Source: Giesbergeria sp. (GTDB lineage: Bacteria > Pseudomonadota > Gammaproteobacteria > Burkholderiales > Burkholderiaceae_C). Taken from it: a DNA stretch of 7,640 nt. The translations under genes and the position numbers were made by a program. Location of the stretch: assembly GCA_030690515.1 (NCBI GenBank), contig JAUYGP010000673.1, forward strand, positions 1-7,640. Reading direction: 5' to 3'. Of the stretch, positions 1-5,229 are shown piece after piece. The notes under the pieces are model-generated. The model did no database searches, was not told where the DNA came from, and worked only from the letters and a program-made list of their open reading frames with translations. Position 1 is the first letter of the stretch. The number at the start of each line of letters is the position of its first letter.

Positions 1-1020
1 CTTGCGCGCAAATTCCTGCGTATAGGCTTGTGCCAGTCCAGAGGGACGGGCATCGAGGGTCGGATCCAGAAGCGCCAGCGTCCGCGCTGCGGTCTGTACG
101 CCGCCTTCGGGCACCAGACCATCGGGCGAGACGGACTCCCGCACGCTGCCCAACGCCGCCAGGAAGAGACGGCGATCACCCATCAACGCCTCGGTGGGCA
201 CCACCTTGAGGACATCCGCCGGGGCTGCTGTCTGCAGCCATTTGAGTGCGTGCACCACACCATCGGCCAGCGCCTGTGCCCTCGCAGGATGCGCCTGCAG
301 AAACTGCGGCGGCGCGACCAGGCAGCTGCCGGGCAGGGTTCCACCGAACACGGCCTGCGCACCCGCCAAGCTGCGGGTGTCGTACACCACGCGCAGCTCC
401 CGGTTGCGCTCAAGCCGGGCCATGGCCGGATCGCCATGGCACAGCGCTTGTACCTTGCCGGCCCGCAGGGCCGCCACAGCCTGGGCCCCATCGCCTACCA
501 CAACGAAACCCACCTCCTGCACCCCGGCATGCTCCAGCACCCGCTGCGCCATGGCGTGCGCAAGCCCGCCCCATGCATTCACACCGATCTTGCAGCGGCG
601 CAGGTCCTGGGGGGTACGGTAGTGGGGTAACGCGCGGGAGGAAATGGCCAAGACCAGTTGCGGCGTCCGCGCCTGCAACACCAGCGAACGCACGGCCTGG
701 GAACGGCCCTGGGAACGCACGGCATGCTCAAAGCCCATAGCTCCTACGTCCGCCACACCATCCTGGACGGCCTGCAGCGCCAGCGCGTCATTGGGATACG
801 AGAGCCAGGTGACATCCACGCCCTCGGGCCGAAAGAAGTCCAACTGGGTCGCGATGGTCAGCGGCAAGTGCCGCAGCGCATATCCCTCCCCGCCCCCCAC
901 GGCCACCCGCACCCGTGCAGGCGGTGCAGAGGCACGTACACGCAGCGTCGGCAGCAAGACAGCCACCGCCAGGGCAGAAACAGCCCCCAGGGTGCGGCGG
1001 CGGAGAAAGGAGAAAGACAC
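1..1020 (-). CDS. NMT1/THI5-like ABC-transporter substrate-binding protein, C-terminus cut by window edge
   Basis: This is an open minus-strand frame of 340 codons that runs off the left edge without a stop. It looks like a periplasmic substrate-binding protein of the NitT/TauT/SsuA-type (NMT1/THI5-like) family, which delivers a small molecule to an ABC importer. Seen in the sequence: an N-terminal signal with LRRRTLG at residues 6-12 (arginine-rich, somewhat Tat-like) and a hydrophobic stretch to about residue 28. The family-type opening GYALRHLPLTIATQLDFF follows (about 46-63), then GVADVGAMGFEHAVR (88-102) and the lobe motif KIGVNAWGG (144-152). The start is the GTG at 1018-1020; an in-frame TTG at 1051-1053 is possible, and a TGA at 1081-1083 limits extension. 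The ribosome site is weak. No ATPase or permease gene is visible here, so the ligand cannot be named. A short compound direct repeat (GAACGCACGGC at 686-696 and 713-723) encodes a locally repetitive AVRSQ / AVRS stretch. Confidence 0.8.
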   Translation of the reverse strand, partial: MSFSFLRRRTLGAVSALAVAVLLPTLRVRASAPPARVRVAVGGGEGYALRHLPLTIATQLDFFRPEGVDVTWLSYPNDALALQAVQDGVADVGAMGFEHAVRSQGRSQAVRSLVLQARTPQLVLAISSRALPHYRTPQDLRRCKIGVNAWGGLAHAMAQRVLEHAGVQEVGFVVVGDGAQAVAALRAGKVQALCHGDPAMARLERNRELRVVYDTRSLAGAQAVFGGTLPGSCLVAPPQFLQAHPARAQALADGVVHALKWLQTAAPADVLKVVPTEALMGDRRLFLAALGSVRESVSPDGLVPEGGVQTAARTLALLDPTLDARPSGLAQAYTQEFARK

Positions 1021-1127
1021 TGTGAACCGTTCCGAATTGGTGCGTTGCAGCAATTTTGCCCAATCCCTGCGGGTAACGCATCAGGGAGAGCCCGTTCGGA
1101 TTTCTACGTACCGCCCTTTCGACCCGG

Positions 1128-1143
1128 GCCGGTTACCACCGGC
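1128..1143 (-). other. Small hairpin directly after the MAPEG stop codon
   Basis: A perfect 6-bp inverted repeat (GCCGGT / ACCGGC) with a 4-nt loop begins at the base next to the MAPEG TGA. It lacks a downstream T-run on the minus strand, so it is not a convincing intrinsic terminator. It may protect the 3' end of the transcript or cause weak pausing. The surrounding gap (1021-1143) holds nothing else I can recognise apart from the weak ribosome-site region of the next gene. Confidence 0.35.
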
Positions 1144-1554
1144 TCAGCGGTAGCCGAGAAAGAAAATGGCAATATTCACGAAAAAGGCCGCTCCCCAGAC
1201 CGCGCTGCGCACCCGGGGCATGTCAGACACATACATCAAGATGTAAAACAAGCGCAAAAACACATACAGCACTGCCAGCAGATCCAGCACCACCTGCCCT
1301 GCGCCAAGCTGGTGCGCCACCAGCACCGCCGCAATGAAGAACGGCAGCGCCTCAAAGCTGTTGGCCTGTGCTGCATTGGCCCGGGCTGAGGCGCCCGACT
1401 GCTGCGCCAGCCAAGCTCGCGGGTCGTGGTTGTCGTACCCGCCTTGAGAACGTTTTTTACCAAAACTTCCCCGTTTAGCAAGAACGGAACACAGCAAGGG
1501 CAGCAAGGCCGCCACGAAAACGCACCAGTAGGCGACGGTGAAGTGGGGCAACAT
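1144..1554 (-). CDS. MAPEG family integral membrane protein
   Basis: This 136-residue protein belongs to the MAPEG superfamily, the group that includes microsomal glutathione transferases and leukotriene synthases. Bacterial members of this short type mostly have no proven substrate. Four hydrophobic segments lie at about residues 8-26, 67-84, 87-108 and 115-134, the usual MAPEG topology. The family signature sits before helix 2: RANAAQANSFEALPFF at 58-73, with Arg58, Asn60, Asn65, Glu68 and Pro71. Helix 3 carries Arg101 and Tyr104. The polar loop between helices 1 and 2 (about 27-57) contains DPRAWLAQQSG. The start is ATG 1552-1554: an in-frame TAG lies a short way upstream, and no other start codon intervenes. 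The Shine-Dalgarno match is poor (GGA about 12 nt upstream). It lies 77 nt downstream of recR, and that gap holds a palindromic repeat. Assignment to the family is firm; an enzymatic role is not shown. Confidence 0.88.
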   Translation of the reverse strand: MLPHFTVAYWCVFVAALLPLLCSVLAKRGSFGKKRSQGGYDNHDPRAWLAQQSGASARANAAQANSFEALPFFIAAVLVAHQLGAGQVVLDLLAVLYVFLRLFYILMYVSDMPRVRSAVWGAAFFVNIAIFFLGYR

Positions 1555-1564
1555 GATGGTATTT

Positions 1565-1615
1565 ATTCCGGTAAAAAAGGCCTAAAACGCTCTATTTAAA
1601 AGCGCCAAAAGCTAT
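1565..1615 (-). repeat. Diverged palindromic repeat, copy in the recR-MAPEG gap
   Basis: This 51-nt stretch aligns without gaps to a segment inside dnaX (3425-3475, opposite strand), with 33 of 51 positions identical by hand count. Shared blocks are ATAGC, GCGCTTT, AGCG and a T-rich end. The core inverted repeat has decayed to about 4 bp (CGCT / AGCG). The segment is visibly richer in A and T than the flanking genes. It fills most of the gap and forms much of the leader of the MAPEG gene. I recall similar elements scattered between genes in Comamonadaceae genomes, which a search could confirm. Confidence 0.6.
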
Positions 1616-1631
1616 AAATTAGATAGCAATC

Positions 1632-2222
1632 TCAGCGCCGATCAGCCAGGGCATGGGCAATGGTACCCAGGTCCACGTATTCCAACTCGCTGCCCACGGG
1701 CACGCCCCGTGCCAGGCGCGTCACCTCCAGCCCCCGCGCCTTGAGCGCTTCACCAATCACATAGGCGGTGGTCTCGCCTTCGGCGGTGAAATTGGTGGCG
1801 AGAATCACCTCTTGCACCACGCCATCGGTGGCGCGCTGCAGGAGTTTTTGCACACCAATGTCCTTCGGACCCACACCATCGAGCGGCGACAACCGCCCCA
1901 TGAGCACAAAGTAAAGCCCCTGGAAAGCCCCCGTCCGCTCCAGCGCCGACTGGTCGGCCGGTGTTTCCACCACGCACAACCGGGTTGCGTCACGCCCCGG
2001 GTCAAGGCATGTATTGCAGACCTCGGCCTCCGTGAACGTGTGGCAACGCGTGCAATGCTTCACATGGTCCGCCGCGTGCGCCAGCGCCTGTGCCAGCACC
2101 TGGGCCCCCGCACGGTCATGCTGCAGCAAATGAAAGGCCATGCGGGCCGCCGACTTCGCCCCCACCCCCGGCAGCCGCCGCAGAGCCTGGACCAGCACCT
2201 CAAGCGCGTTGGTGGAGGACAT
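1632..2222 (-). CDS. recR: Recombination mediator protein RecR
   Basis: RecR (196 residues, close to the 201 of E. coli) works with RecO, and RecF at gaps, to load RecA on SSB-coated single-stranded DNA during repair. All expected parts are present in order. A helix-hairpin-helix region contains LPGVGAKSAARMAFHLL (17-33). A zinc site has Cys57, Cys60, Cys69 and Cys72. A Toprim domain runs from about residue 80, with Glu86 in CVVETPAD, then LSPLDGVGP (111-119) and ILATNFTAEGE (140-150). The C-terminal GVPVGSELEYVD (173-184) follows. The start is the ATG at 2220-2222: an in-frame TGA lies four codons upstream (2235-2237), so no longer form is possible. No clear Shine-Dalgarno sequence precedes it. 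It is third in the dnaX-ybaB-recR order found in many proteobacteria, but here it is separated from ybaB by 180 nt that hold a tandem repeat. Confidence 0.97.
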   Translation of the reverse strand: MSSTNALEVLVQALRRLPGVGAKSAARMAFHLLQHDRAGAQVLAQALAHAADHVKHCTRCHTFTEAEVCNTCLDPGRDATRLCVVETPADQSALERTGAFQGLYFVLMGRLSPLDGVGPKDIGVQKLLQRATDGVVQEVILATNFTAEGETTAYVIGEALKARGLEVTRLARGVPVGSELEYVDLGTIAHALADRR

Positions 2223-2310
2223 GGAAAGTGGATTTCAGGCTGCAACCTGCGCCCTCAAGGACGCTGCGAGCGGTTGGGAGGCTGTCGAAGCACAGGAACC
2301 ATGACGAAAT

Positions 2311-2370
2311 TCCGATACGCGAGGCTTCCGAGGACCGCCCTCCGATACGCGAGGCTTCCGAGGACCGCCC
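2311..2370. repeat. Perfect tandem duplication, 2 x 30 bp, between ybaB and recR
   Basis: Two identical 30-bp units lie head to tail at 2311-2340 and 2341-2370. Each begins TCCGATACGCGAGG and ends GAGGACCGCCC. The array lies in the 180-nt gap between ybaB and recR (2223-2402). No other signal stands out in that gap: there is no intrinsic terminator and no clear promoter. Because the unit length is a multiple of three, short reading frames across it show a repeated decapeptide. None of those frames looks like a real gene. Perfect identity implies a recent duplication or ongoing copy-number change. Confidence 0.93.
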
Positions 2371-2402
2371 AACGACGCCGACAGCCGGTGCAGTAGCCGA
2401 CA

Positions 2403-2735
2403 TCAGAAAGGAAATTTCATGCCACCCGGCAGGCCGGGCATGCCCTGGGTGAGTTTGCCCATCTTCTCGGCCGAGGTGTCCTCGGCCTTGCGCACCGCAG
2501 CATTGAAGGCGGCCGCCACCAGGTCTTCGAGCATGTCCTTGTCTTCAGCCAACAGGCTGGGATCAATGGTGACCCGCTTGACGTCGTGCTTGCAGGTCAT
2601 CAGCACCTTCACCAGCCCGGCGCCCGCCTCGGCCTCCACCTCGATGTGGGCCAGTTCGTCCTGCGCCTTCTTGAGGTTGTCCTGCATGGCCTGCGCCTGC
2701 TTCATGAGACCGGCGAGTTGTCCTTTGTTGAACAT
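2403..2735 (-). CDS. ybaB: YbaB/EbfC family nucleoid-associated protein
   Basis: This 110-residue protein of the YbaB/EbfC family is a small dimeric DNA-binding protein associated with the nucleoid, commonly encoded between dnaX and recR. Seen here: MFNKGQLAGLMKQAQAMQ at the N-terminus, then a helical region DNLKKAQDELAHIEVEAEAG (18-37). The central strand part contains VKRVTIDPSLL, and a helix EDLVAAAFNAAVRKAE follows. The Gly/Met/Pro-rich tail GMPGLPGGMKFPF is typical of the family. A longer frame upstream exists, but the ATG at 2733-2735 is chosen because it opens the conserved MFNKG sequence and has a good ribosome site (AAAGGA at 2744-2749, 8 nt upstream). That site lies partly within a weak GAAAG/CTTTC inverted repeat. 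The gene follows dnaX by 34 nt and is almost certainly cotranscribed with it. Its precise role in the cell is not settled for the family. Confidence 0.96.
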   Translation of the reverse strand: MFNKGQLAGLMKQAQAMQDNLKKAQDELAHIEVEAEAGAGLVKVLMTCKHDVKRVTIDPSLLAEDKDMLEDLVAAAFNAAVRKAEDTSAEKMGKLTQGMPGLPGGMKFPF

Positions 2736-2769
2736 GGAAAGAGTCCTTTCGTGAATAGAAATAAGGGGA

Positions 2770-4734
2770 TCAGAGGGGCTGAATGCTGCCGGGCACGACG
2801 CGAGCGTCAAACTCGCGCACCATGGTCTGCACAAAGGGATCGTTCATGACGATGTCCTGCGCACGCTGCTGGCGTTCGTTCTCAAGGGCGGCATTGCGGC
2901 GGGCGGGGCTGTCGATGACCACACCCAACTCCACGCTGATGCGCTGCGCGTGGCCCGCCGCAGCCAGCGCACCGCGCAGACGCTCACGCGTGGTGGGCTG
3001 GTTCAGGGATTCCCGCTCCACGCGCAGCAACCAGTGCTCGCCATCACGGGCCACCAATTGTGCTTGCAGCGCCAGTTCGCGCACCAGCGCTGTGATCGCC
3101 TCGCTGGCCACCAACTGCTGCACCGCGGCGTGCCAAATTTCACCTTCTTCGGTGGGCGTGAAACGGGCGGCAGCGGCGCGCCCTTCACCACCGGCCTGCG
3201 GCTGCAGGCGTGGGCCTGGCTCGGACGTCTGCCGTACAGGAATAGCGACGACTGCGGGTGCTGGCTCAACAGATGCAGGCTGGGGAGGCGCCGTGGTCGC
3301 TGCAGCCACGCCTTCAGCGGTACGCACGGGAAGCACCTGGGTTGCGTGCAAGGCCGGGACAGGCCCAGCGCTAGAACCGGCAGAAGGCGCTGCGTCTGGC
3401 AAAGGCTCCTTTGCTATTAAATAAATAGCGTCTTGCGCTTTACCAGTAAGCGCTTCAGCCCGTTTTTCTTCAAATTCTTGTGGTGCTGGAGCAGGGGGCT
3501 CTGCCACCGGTGCAGACACCTGTACTGCGGCAGGTGCGGGCGTTGGTGCCGCAGAAATCGCCGGTGGCAGCGTTAAGGCGGCGCGGTCAGGTTGCGCCAG
3601 TGTTTTTTTTTCTGGGGCGCCACCTTCGGGCTTGAAAGCCAGCAGACGCAGCAGAACCATGGTGAGCGCCGCATATTCGTCGGGGGCCAGACCCAGGTCG
3701 CCACGCCCGTGCAGGCAGATGCTGTAGAGCAGCTGGGTCTCGTCGGCCGGCAACAATGCCGCCAGGCGCGCCGTTTCAGCGGCATCGGGGTCTTCGGCGT
3801 CGGTAAGTCTTCCTTCCATTCCCGGAACCGCCTGCAGCACGGCCATGCGCTGCAGCACGGCCGCCATGTCCTCCAGCGTAGAGGCCGCCGACAGACCATT
3901 GAGGCGCAGCACATCCACGGTTTCGATCACGGTCCGACCATCACCCAGCGCCAGCGCATCAATCAGGCGAAACACATAGCTGCGGTCTACGCTGCCCAGC
4001 ATCTGGCGCACGGCTACTTCTTCGATCTGCCCACAACCAAAGGCAATAGCCTGGTCGGTCAGGGACAGCGCATCACGCATCGAGCCGCGTGCGGCCTGTG
4101 CGAGCAGGCGAAGCGCCTGGGGTTCGGCCACCACGTTCTCGGCCTGCAGCACCTGCGCAAGATGCTCCCGCACGGTTTCAGGCGCCATGGGGCGCAGGTT
4201 GAACTGCAGGCAGCGGCTCAGCACCGTGACCGGCACCTTCTGCGGGTCGGTCGTGGCCAAAACGAATTTAAGGTACTCGGGCGGCTCCTCCAGCGTCTTG
4301 AGCATCGCATTGAACGCCGTGTTGGTCAGCATGTGCACTTCGTCGATCATGAAGACCTTGAAGCGGCCCTGCACCGGCTTGTAGACCGCTTGCTCGAGCA
4401 GGCTCTGCACCTCGTCCACACCACGATTGGAGGCTGCGTCCAGTTCGGTGTAATCAACAAAACGGCCGCTATCGATGTCCCTGCATGCCTGGCATTGCCC
4501 GCACGGTGTGGCCGTGATGCCCCCCTGCCCATCCACACCCTGGCAATTGAGCGATTTGGCCAGGATGCGCGACACCGTGGTCTTGCCCACGCCACGCGTT
4601 CCTGTAAAAAGATAGGCATGGTGCAGCCGCTGCTGGGTGAGCGCATTGGTCAGAGCCTGCACCACATGTTGCTGCCCCACCATCTCGGTGAAGTTGCGCG
4701 GACGGTACTTGCGGGCGAGCACGAGGTAAGACAT
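2770..4734 (-). CDS. dnaX: DNA polymerase III subunits tau and gamma (DnaX)
   Basis: This is the clamp-loader ATPase of the replicative polymerase; tau also bridges the polymerase and the DnaB helicase. It has 654 residues, against 643 in E. coli. The N-terminus MSYLVLARKYRPRNF is diagnostic. Walker A is GTRGVGKT (45-52). The zinc-site cysteines are Cys64, Cys78, Cys81 and Cys84, with a wider first gap than in E. coli. Walker B is MIDEVH (129-134), sensor 1 lies in LATTDPQKVP (159-168) and the SRC motif is at 173-175. Oligomerisation domain III ends near 368. A Pro/Ala-rich linker (about 378-500) leads to the tau-specific C-terminal domain, ending NDPFVQTMVREFDARVVPG. An A9 run at codons 375-378 should yield a gamma form of about 382 residues (see the recoding entry). 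The linker contains an in-frame palindromic repeat (about 420-437). Start ATG 4732-4734 has no clear Shine-Dalgarno. It is divergent from ffs and first of dnaX-ybaB-recR. Confidence 0.98.
   Translation of the reverse strand: MSYLVLARKYRPRNFTEMVGQQHVVQALTNALTQQRLHHAYLFTGTRGVGKTTVSRILAKSLNCQGVDGQGGITATPCGQCQACRDIDSGRFVDYTELDAASNRGVDEVQSLLEQAVYKPVQGRFKVFMIDEVHMLTNTAFNAMLKTLEEPPEYLKFVLATTDPQKVPVTVLSRCLQFNLRPMAPETVREHLAQVLQAENVVAEPQALRLLAQAARGSMRDALSLTDQAIAFGCGQIEEVAVRQMLGSVDRSYVFRLIDALALGDGRTVIETVDVLRLNGLSAASTLEDMAAVLQRMAVLQAVPGMEGRLTDAEDPDAAETARLAALLPADETQLLYSICLHGRGDLGLAPDEYAALTMVLLRLLAFKPEGGAPEKKTLAQPDRAALTLPPAISAAPTPAPAAVQVSAPVAEPPAPAPQEFEEKRAEALTGKAQDAIYLIAKEPLPDAAPSAGSSAGPVPALHATQVLPVRTAEGVAAATTAPPQPASVEPAPAVVAIPVRQTSEPGPRLQPQAGGEGRAAAARFTPTEEGEIWHAAVQQLVASEAITALVRELALQAQLVARDGEHWLLRVERESLNQPTTRERLRGALAAAGHAQRISVELGVVIDSPARRNAALENERQQRAQDIVMNDPFVQTMVREFDARVVPGSIQPL
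3425..3475 (+). repeat. Palindromic repeat embedded in frame in dnaX
   Basis: This 51-nt element in plus orientation has a core inverted repeat GCGCTT / AAGCGC with a 7-nt loop (TACCAGT), followed by a T-rich end. It is flanked on the left by a second small inverted repeat, GCTATT / AATAGC at 3413-3429. It matches the recR-MAPEG gap element over its whole length without gaps (33 of 51). On the minus strand it is read as part of DnaX, roughly EKRAEALTGKAQDAIYLIA. The codons there (CTT, ACT, GGT, ATT, TAT, TTA, ATA) are much more AT-rich than the surrounding GC-rich Pro/Ala linker. It therefore looks like an inserted repeat that keeps the frame open and sits in the part of tau that tolerates insertion. 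Confidence 0.65.
3580..3626 (-). promoter_or_regulatory. Predicted recoding site in dnaX producing the gamma subunit
   Basis: Read on the minus strand, three parts lie in order. First is a Shine-Dalgarno-like AAGGTGG (3626-3620). Second is a run of nine A (3611-3603), giving codons GAA AAA AAA ACA and so an A_AAA_AAA slippery heptamer about 9 nt after that element. Third is a 5-bp stem GGCGC / GCGCC (3598-3594 with 3584-3580, 9-nt loop) starting 4 nt after the run. Slipping into the -1 frame adds Asn-Thr-Gly-Ala-Thr and stops at TGA 3589-3587, giving a 382-residue product. The +1 frame adds nine residues and stops at TAA 3575-3573. The layout parallels E. coli dnaX (ribosomal frameshift at A_AAA_AAG) and the A9 run of Thermus dnaX (transcriptional slippage). 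Which mechanism acts here cannot be told from sequence. Confidence 0.75.
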
Positions 4735-4793
4735 CGGGGCGATTCTACGGGCTACGCAAGCCCCGCGCGCCCGAACGACGCACCAACTCAGCG

Positions 4794-4799
4794 TACAAT
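4794..4799 (+). promoter_or_regulatory. Likely -10 box of the ffs promoter
   Basis: TACAAT, one mismatch from the sigma-70 consensus, ends 7 nt before the predicted 5' end of the SRP RNA at 4807. That is the right spacing for a transcript starting at the mature end. No good -35 hexamer is visible 16-18 nt upstream. On the other strand, the dnaX leader has only a weak TAGAAT (4747-4742) very near the start codon, so the dnaX promoter is not placed. Confidence 0.6.
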
Positions 4800-4806
4800 C
4801 GACAGT

Positions 4807-4900
4807 GACGGGCCTCCCCGCATGGTAAAGCGGCCAACCGGGTCAGGTGGGGAACCAAGCAGCCCTAACTGTGGAGCCAGTGCCGGGGGTAAGGCTCGTC
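4807..4900 (+). ncRNA. ffs: Signal recognition particle RNA, small bacterial type (4.5S)
   Basis: This RNA binds Ffh and, with FtsY, targets inner-membrane proteins to the Sec translocon during translation. The universal domain IV signature is present: GGTCAGGT at 4841-4848, the GGAA tetraloop at 4851-4854, and AAGCAGCC after it. The pairs closing the tetraloop are GG/CC where E. coli has CC/GG, a compensatory swap that supports a real RNA. The ends pair as GACGGGCCT (4807-4815) with AGGCTCGTC (4892-4900), nine pairs with one G-U, which fixes the limits. The length of about 94 nt is slightly shorter than E. coli 4.5S. From 4901 to 5060 I see only small hairpins (for example GCAGCC/GGCTGC near 4933-4951) and a palindrome CAGAATTCTG at 5034-5043. 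The first strong terminator is at 5061-5096. Confidence 0.93.
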
Positions 4901-5060
4901 AACTTCTTCAGGCTTTCAATAGCCGTCCATCGGCAGCCCCTTGCGGCTGCGGTGCCTGCAGCACAAAGCCTGCGCGCCTAGCGCATCATCCTCCTAGCCC
5001 AAAGACGATTTCATCCTGATGCTCCATGGAACGCAGAATTCTGTGCGAGCGCCGCCAACA

Positions 5061-5096
5061 AAAAAACCCGAACTCCTTTCGAAATTCGGGTTTTTT
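5061..5096. terminator. Bidirectional intrinsic terminator between ffs and tRNA-His
   Basis: A 12-bp perfect inverted repeat (six A plus CCCGAA, pairing with TTCGGG plus six T) encloses a 12-nt loop. It has a T-run on the plus strand (5091-5096) and seven T on the minus strand (opposite 5060-5066). It lies 9 nt past the CCA end of tRNA-His and is the natural end of that transcript, and probably of ppiD readthrough. On the plus strand it can stop transcription coming from ffs. Confidence 0.93.
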
Positions 5097-5104
5097 CTAT
5101 TACT

Positions 5105-5181
5105 TGGGGTGGCTGATGGGGCTCGAACCCACGACAACAGGAATCACAATCCTGGACTCTACCAACTGAGCTACAGCCACC
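5105..5181 (-). tRNA. tRNA-His (anticodon GUG)
   Basis: The cloverleaf is complete. The acceptor GTGGCTG pairs with CAGCCAC, and the extra 5' G (-1, at 5181) faces C73, the histidine identity pair. The D arm is GTAGCTCAGTTGGTAGAGT. The anticodon stem CAGGA/TCCTG holds loop TTGTGAT, anticodon GTG, reading His codons CAC and CAU. The T arm is GTGGGTTCGAGCCCCAT. The 3' CCA is encoded in the DNA (5107-5105). It lies 48 nt downstream of ppiD, has its own -10 box, and is followed at once by a strong terminator. Confidence 0.98.
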
Positions 5182-5191
5182 GTAGCTTTAA

Positions 5192-5197
5192 ATTATA
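5192..5197 (-). promoter_or_regulatory. -10 box of the tRNA-His promoter
   Basis: A perfect TATAAT on the minus strand ends 10 nt before the first base of tRNA-His, so transcription would start a few bases ahead of the mature 5' end. The surroundings are AT-rich (TTTAAA just downstream, a T5 run in the spacer). The -35 region, around TACTGAA at 5214-5220, is weak. The promoter lies in the 48-nt gap after the ppiD stop codon, so tRNA-His need not depend on ppiD transcription. Confidence 0.7.
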
Positions 5198-5229
5198 ACC
5201 TGTAAAAATACTCCTTCAGTACTGGAGCA

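Noticed and set aside
1128..1143. Hairpin after the MAPEG gene as an intrinsic terminator
   Set aside because: The stem is perfect but only 6 bp and no T-run follows on the minus strand; listed only as a hairpin.
658..1389. Plus-strand frames of 160-240 codons opposite the substrate-binding protein and the MAPEG gene
   Set aside because: They span two real minus-strand genes and their gap, show no recognisable motifs and have biased shadow-frame composition.
2200..2403. Minus-strand 67-codon frame covering the 30-bp tandem repeat, with a repeated GRSSEASRIG peptide
   Set aside because: It overlaps the recR start, lacks a convincing ribosome site, and the peptide repeat is a by-product of a repeat unit whose length is a multiple of three.
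2736..2751. GAAAG/CTTTC inverted repeat overlapping the ybaB ribosome site, possible translational switch
   Set aside because: Only 5 mostly A-U pairs with a 4-nt loop; too weak to sequester the site without further evidence.
4742..4747. TAGAAT as a dnaX -10 box on the minus strand
   Set aside because: It lies 7 nt from the start codon, has no -35 partner at proper spacing, and would give an almost leaderless message; not supported enough to annotate.
3592..5019. Long plus-strand reading frame (475 codons) opposite dnaX and running through ffs
   Set aside because: It is antisense to the well-supported dnaX, overlaps the SRP RNA, and its translation is His/Arg/Gln-rich low-complexity sequence typical of a shadow frame in high-GC DNA.
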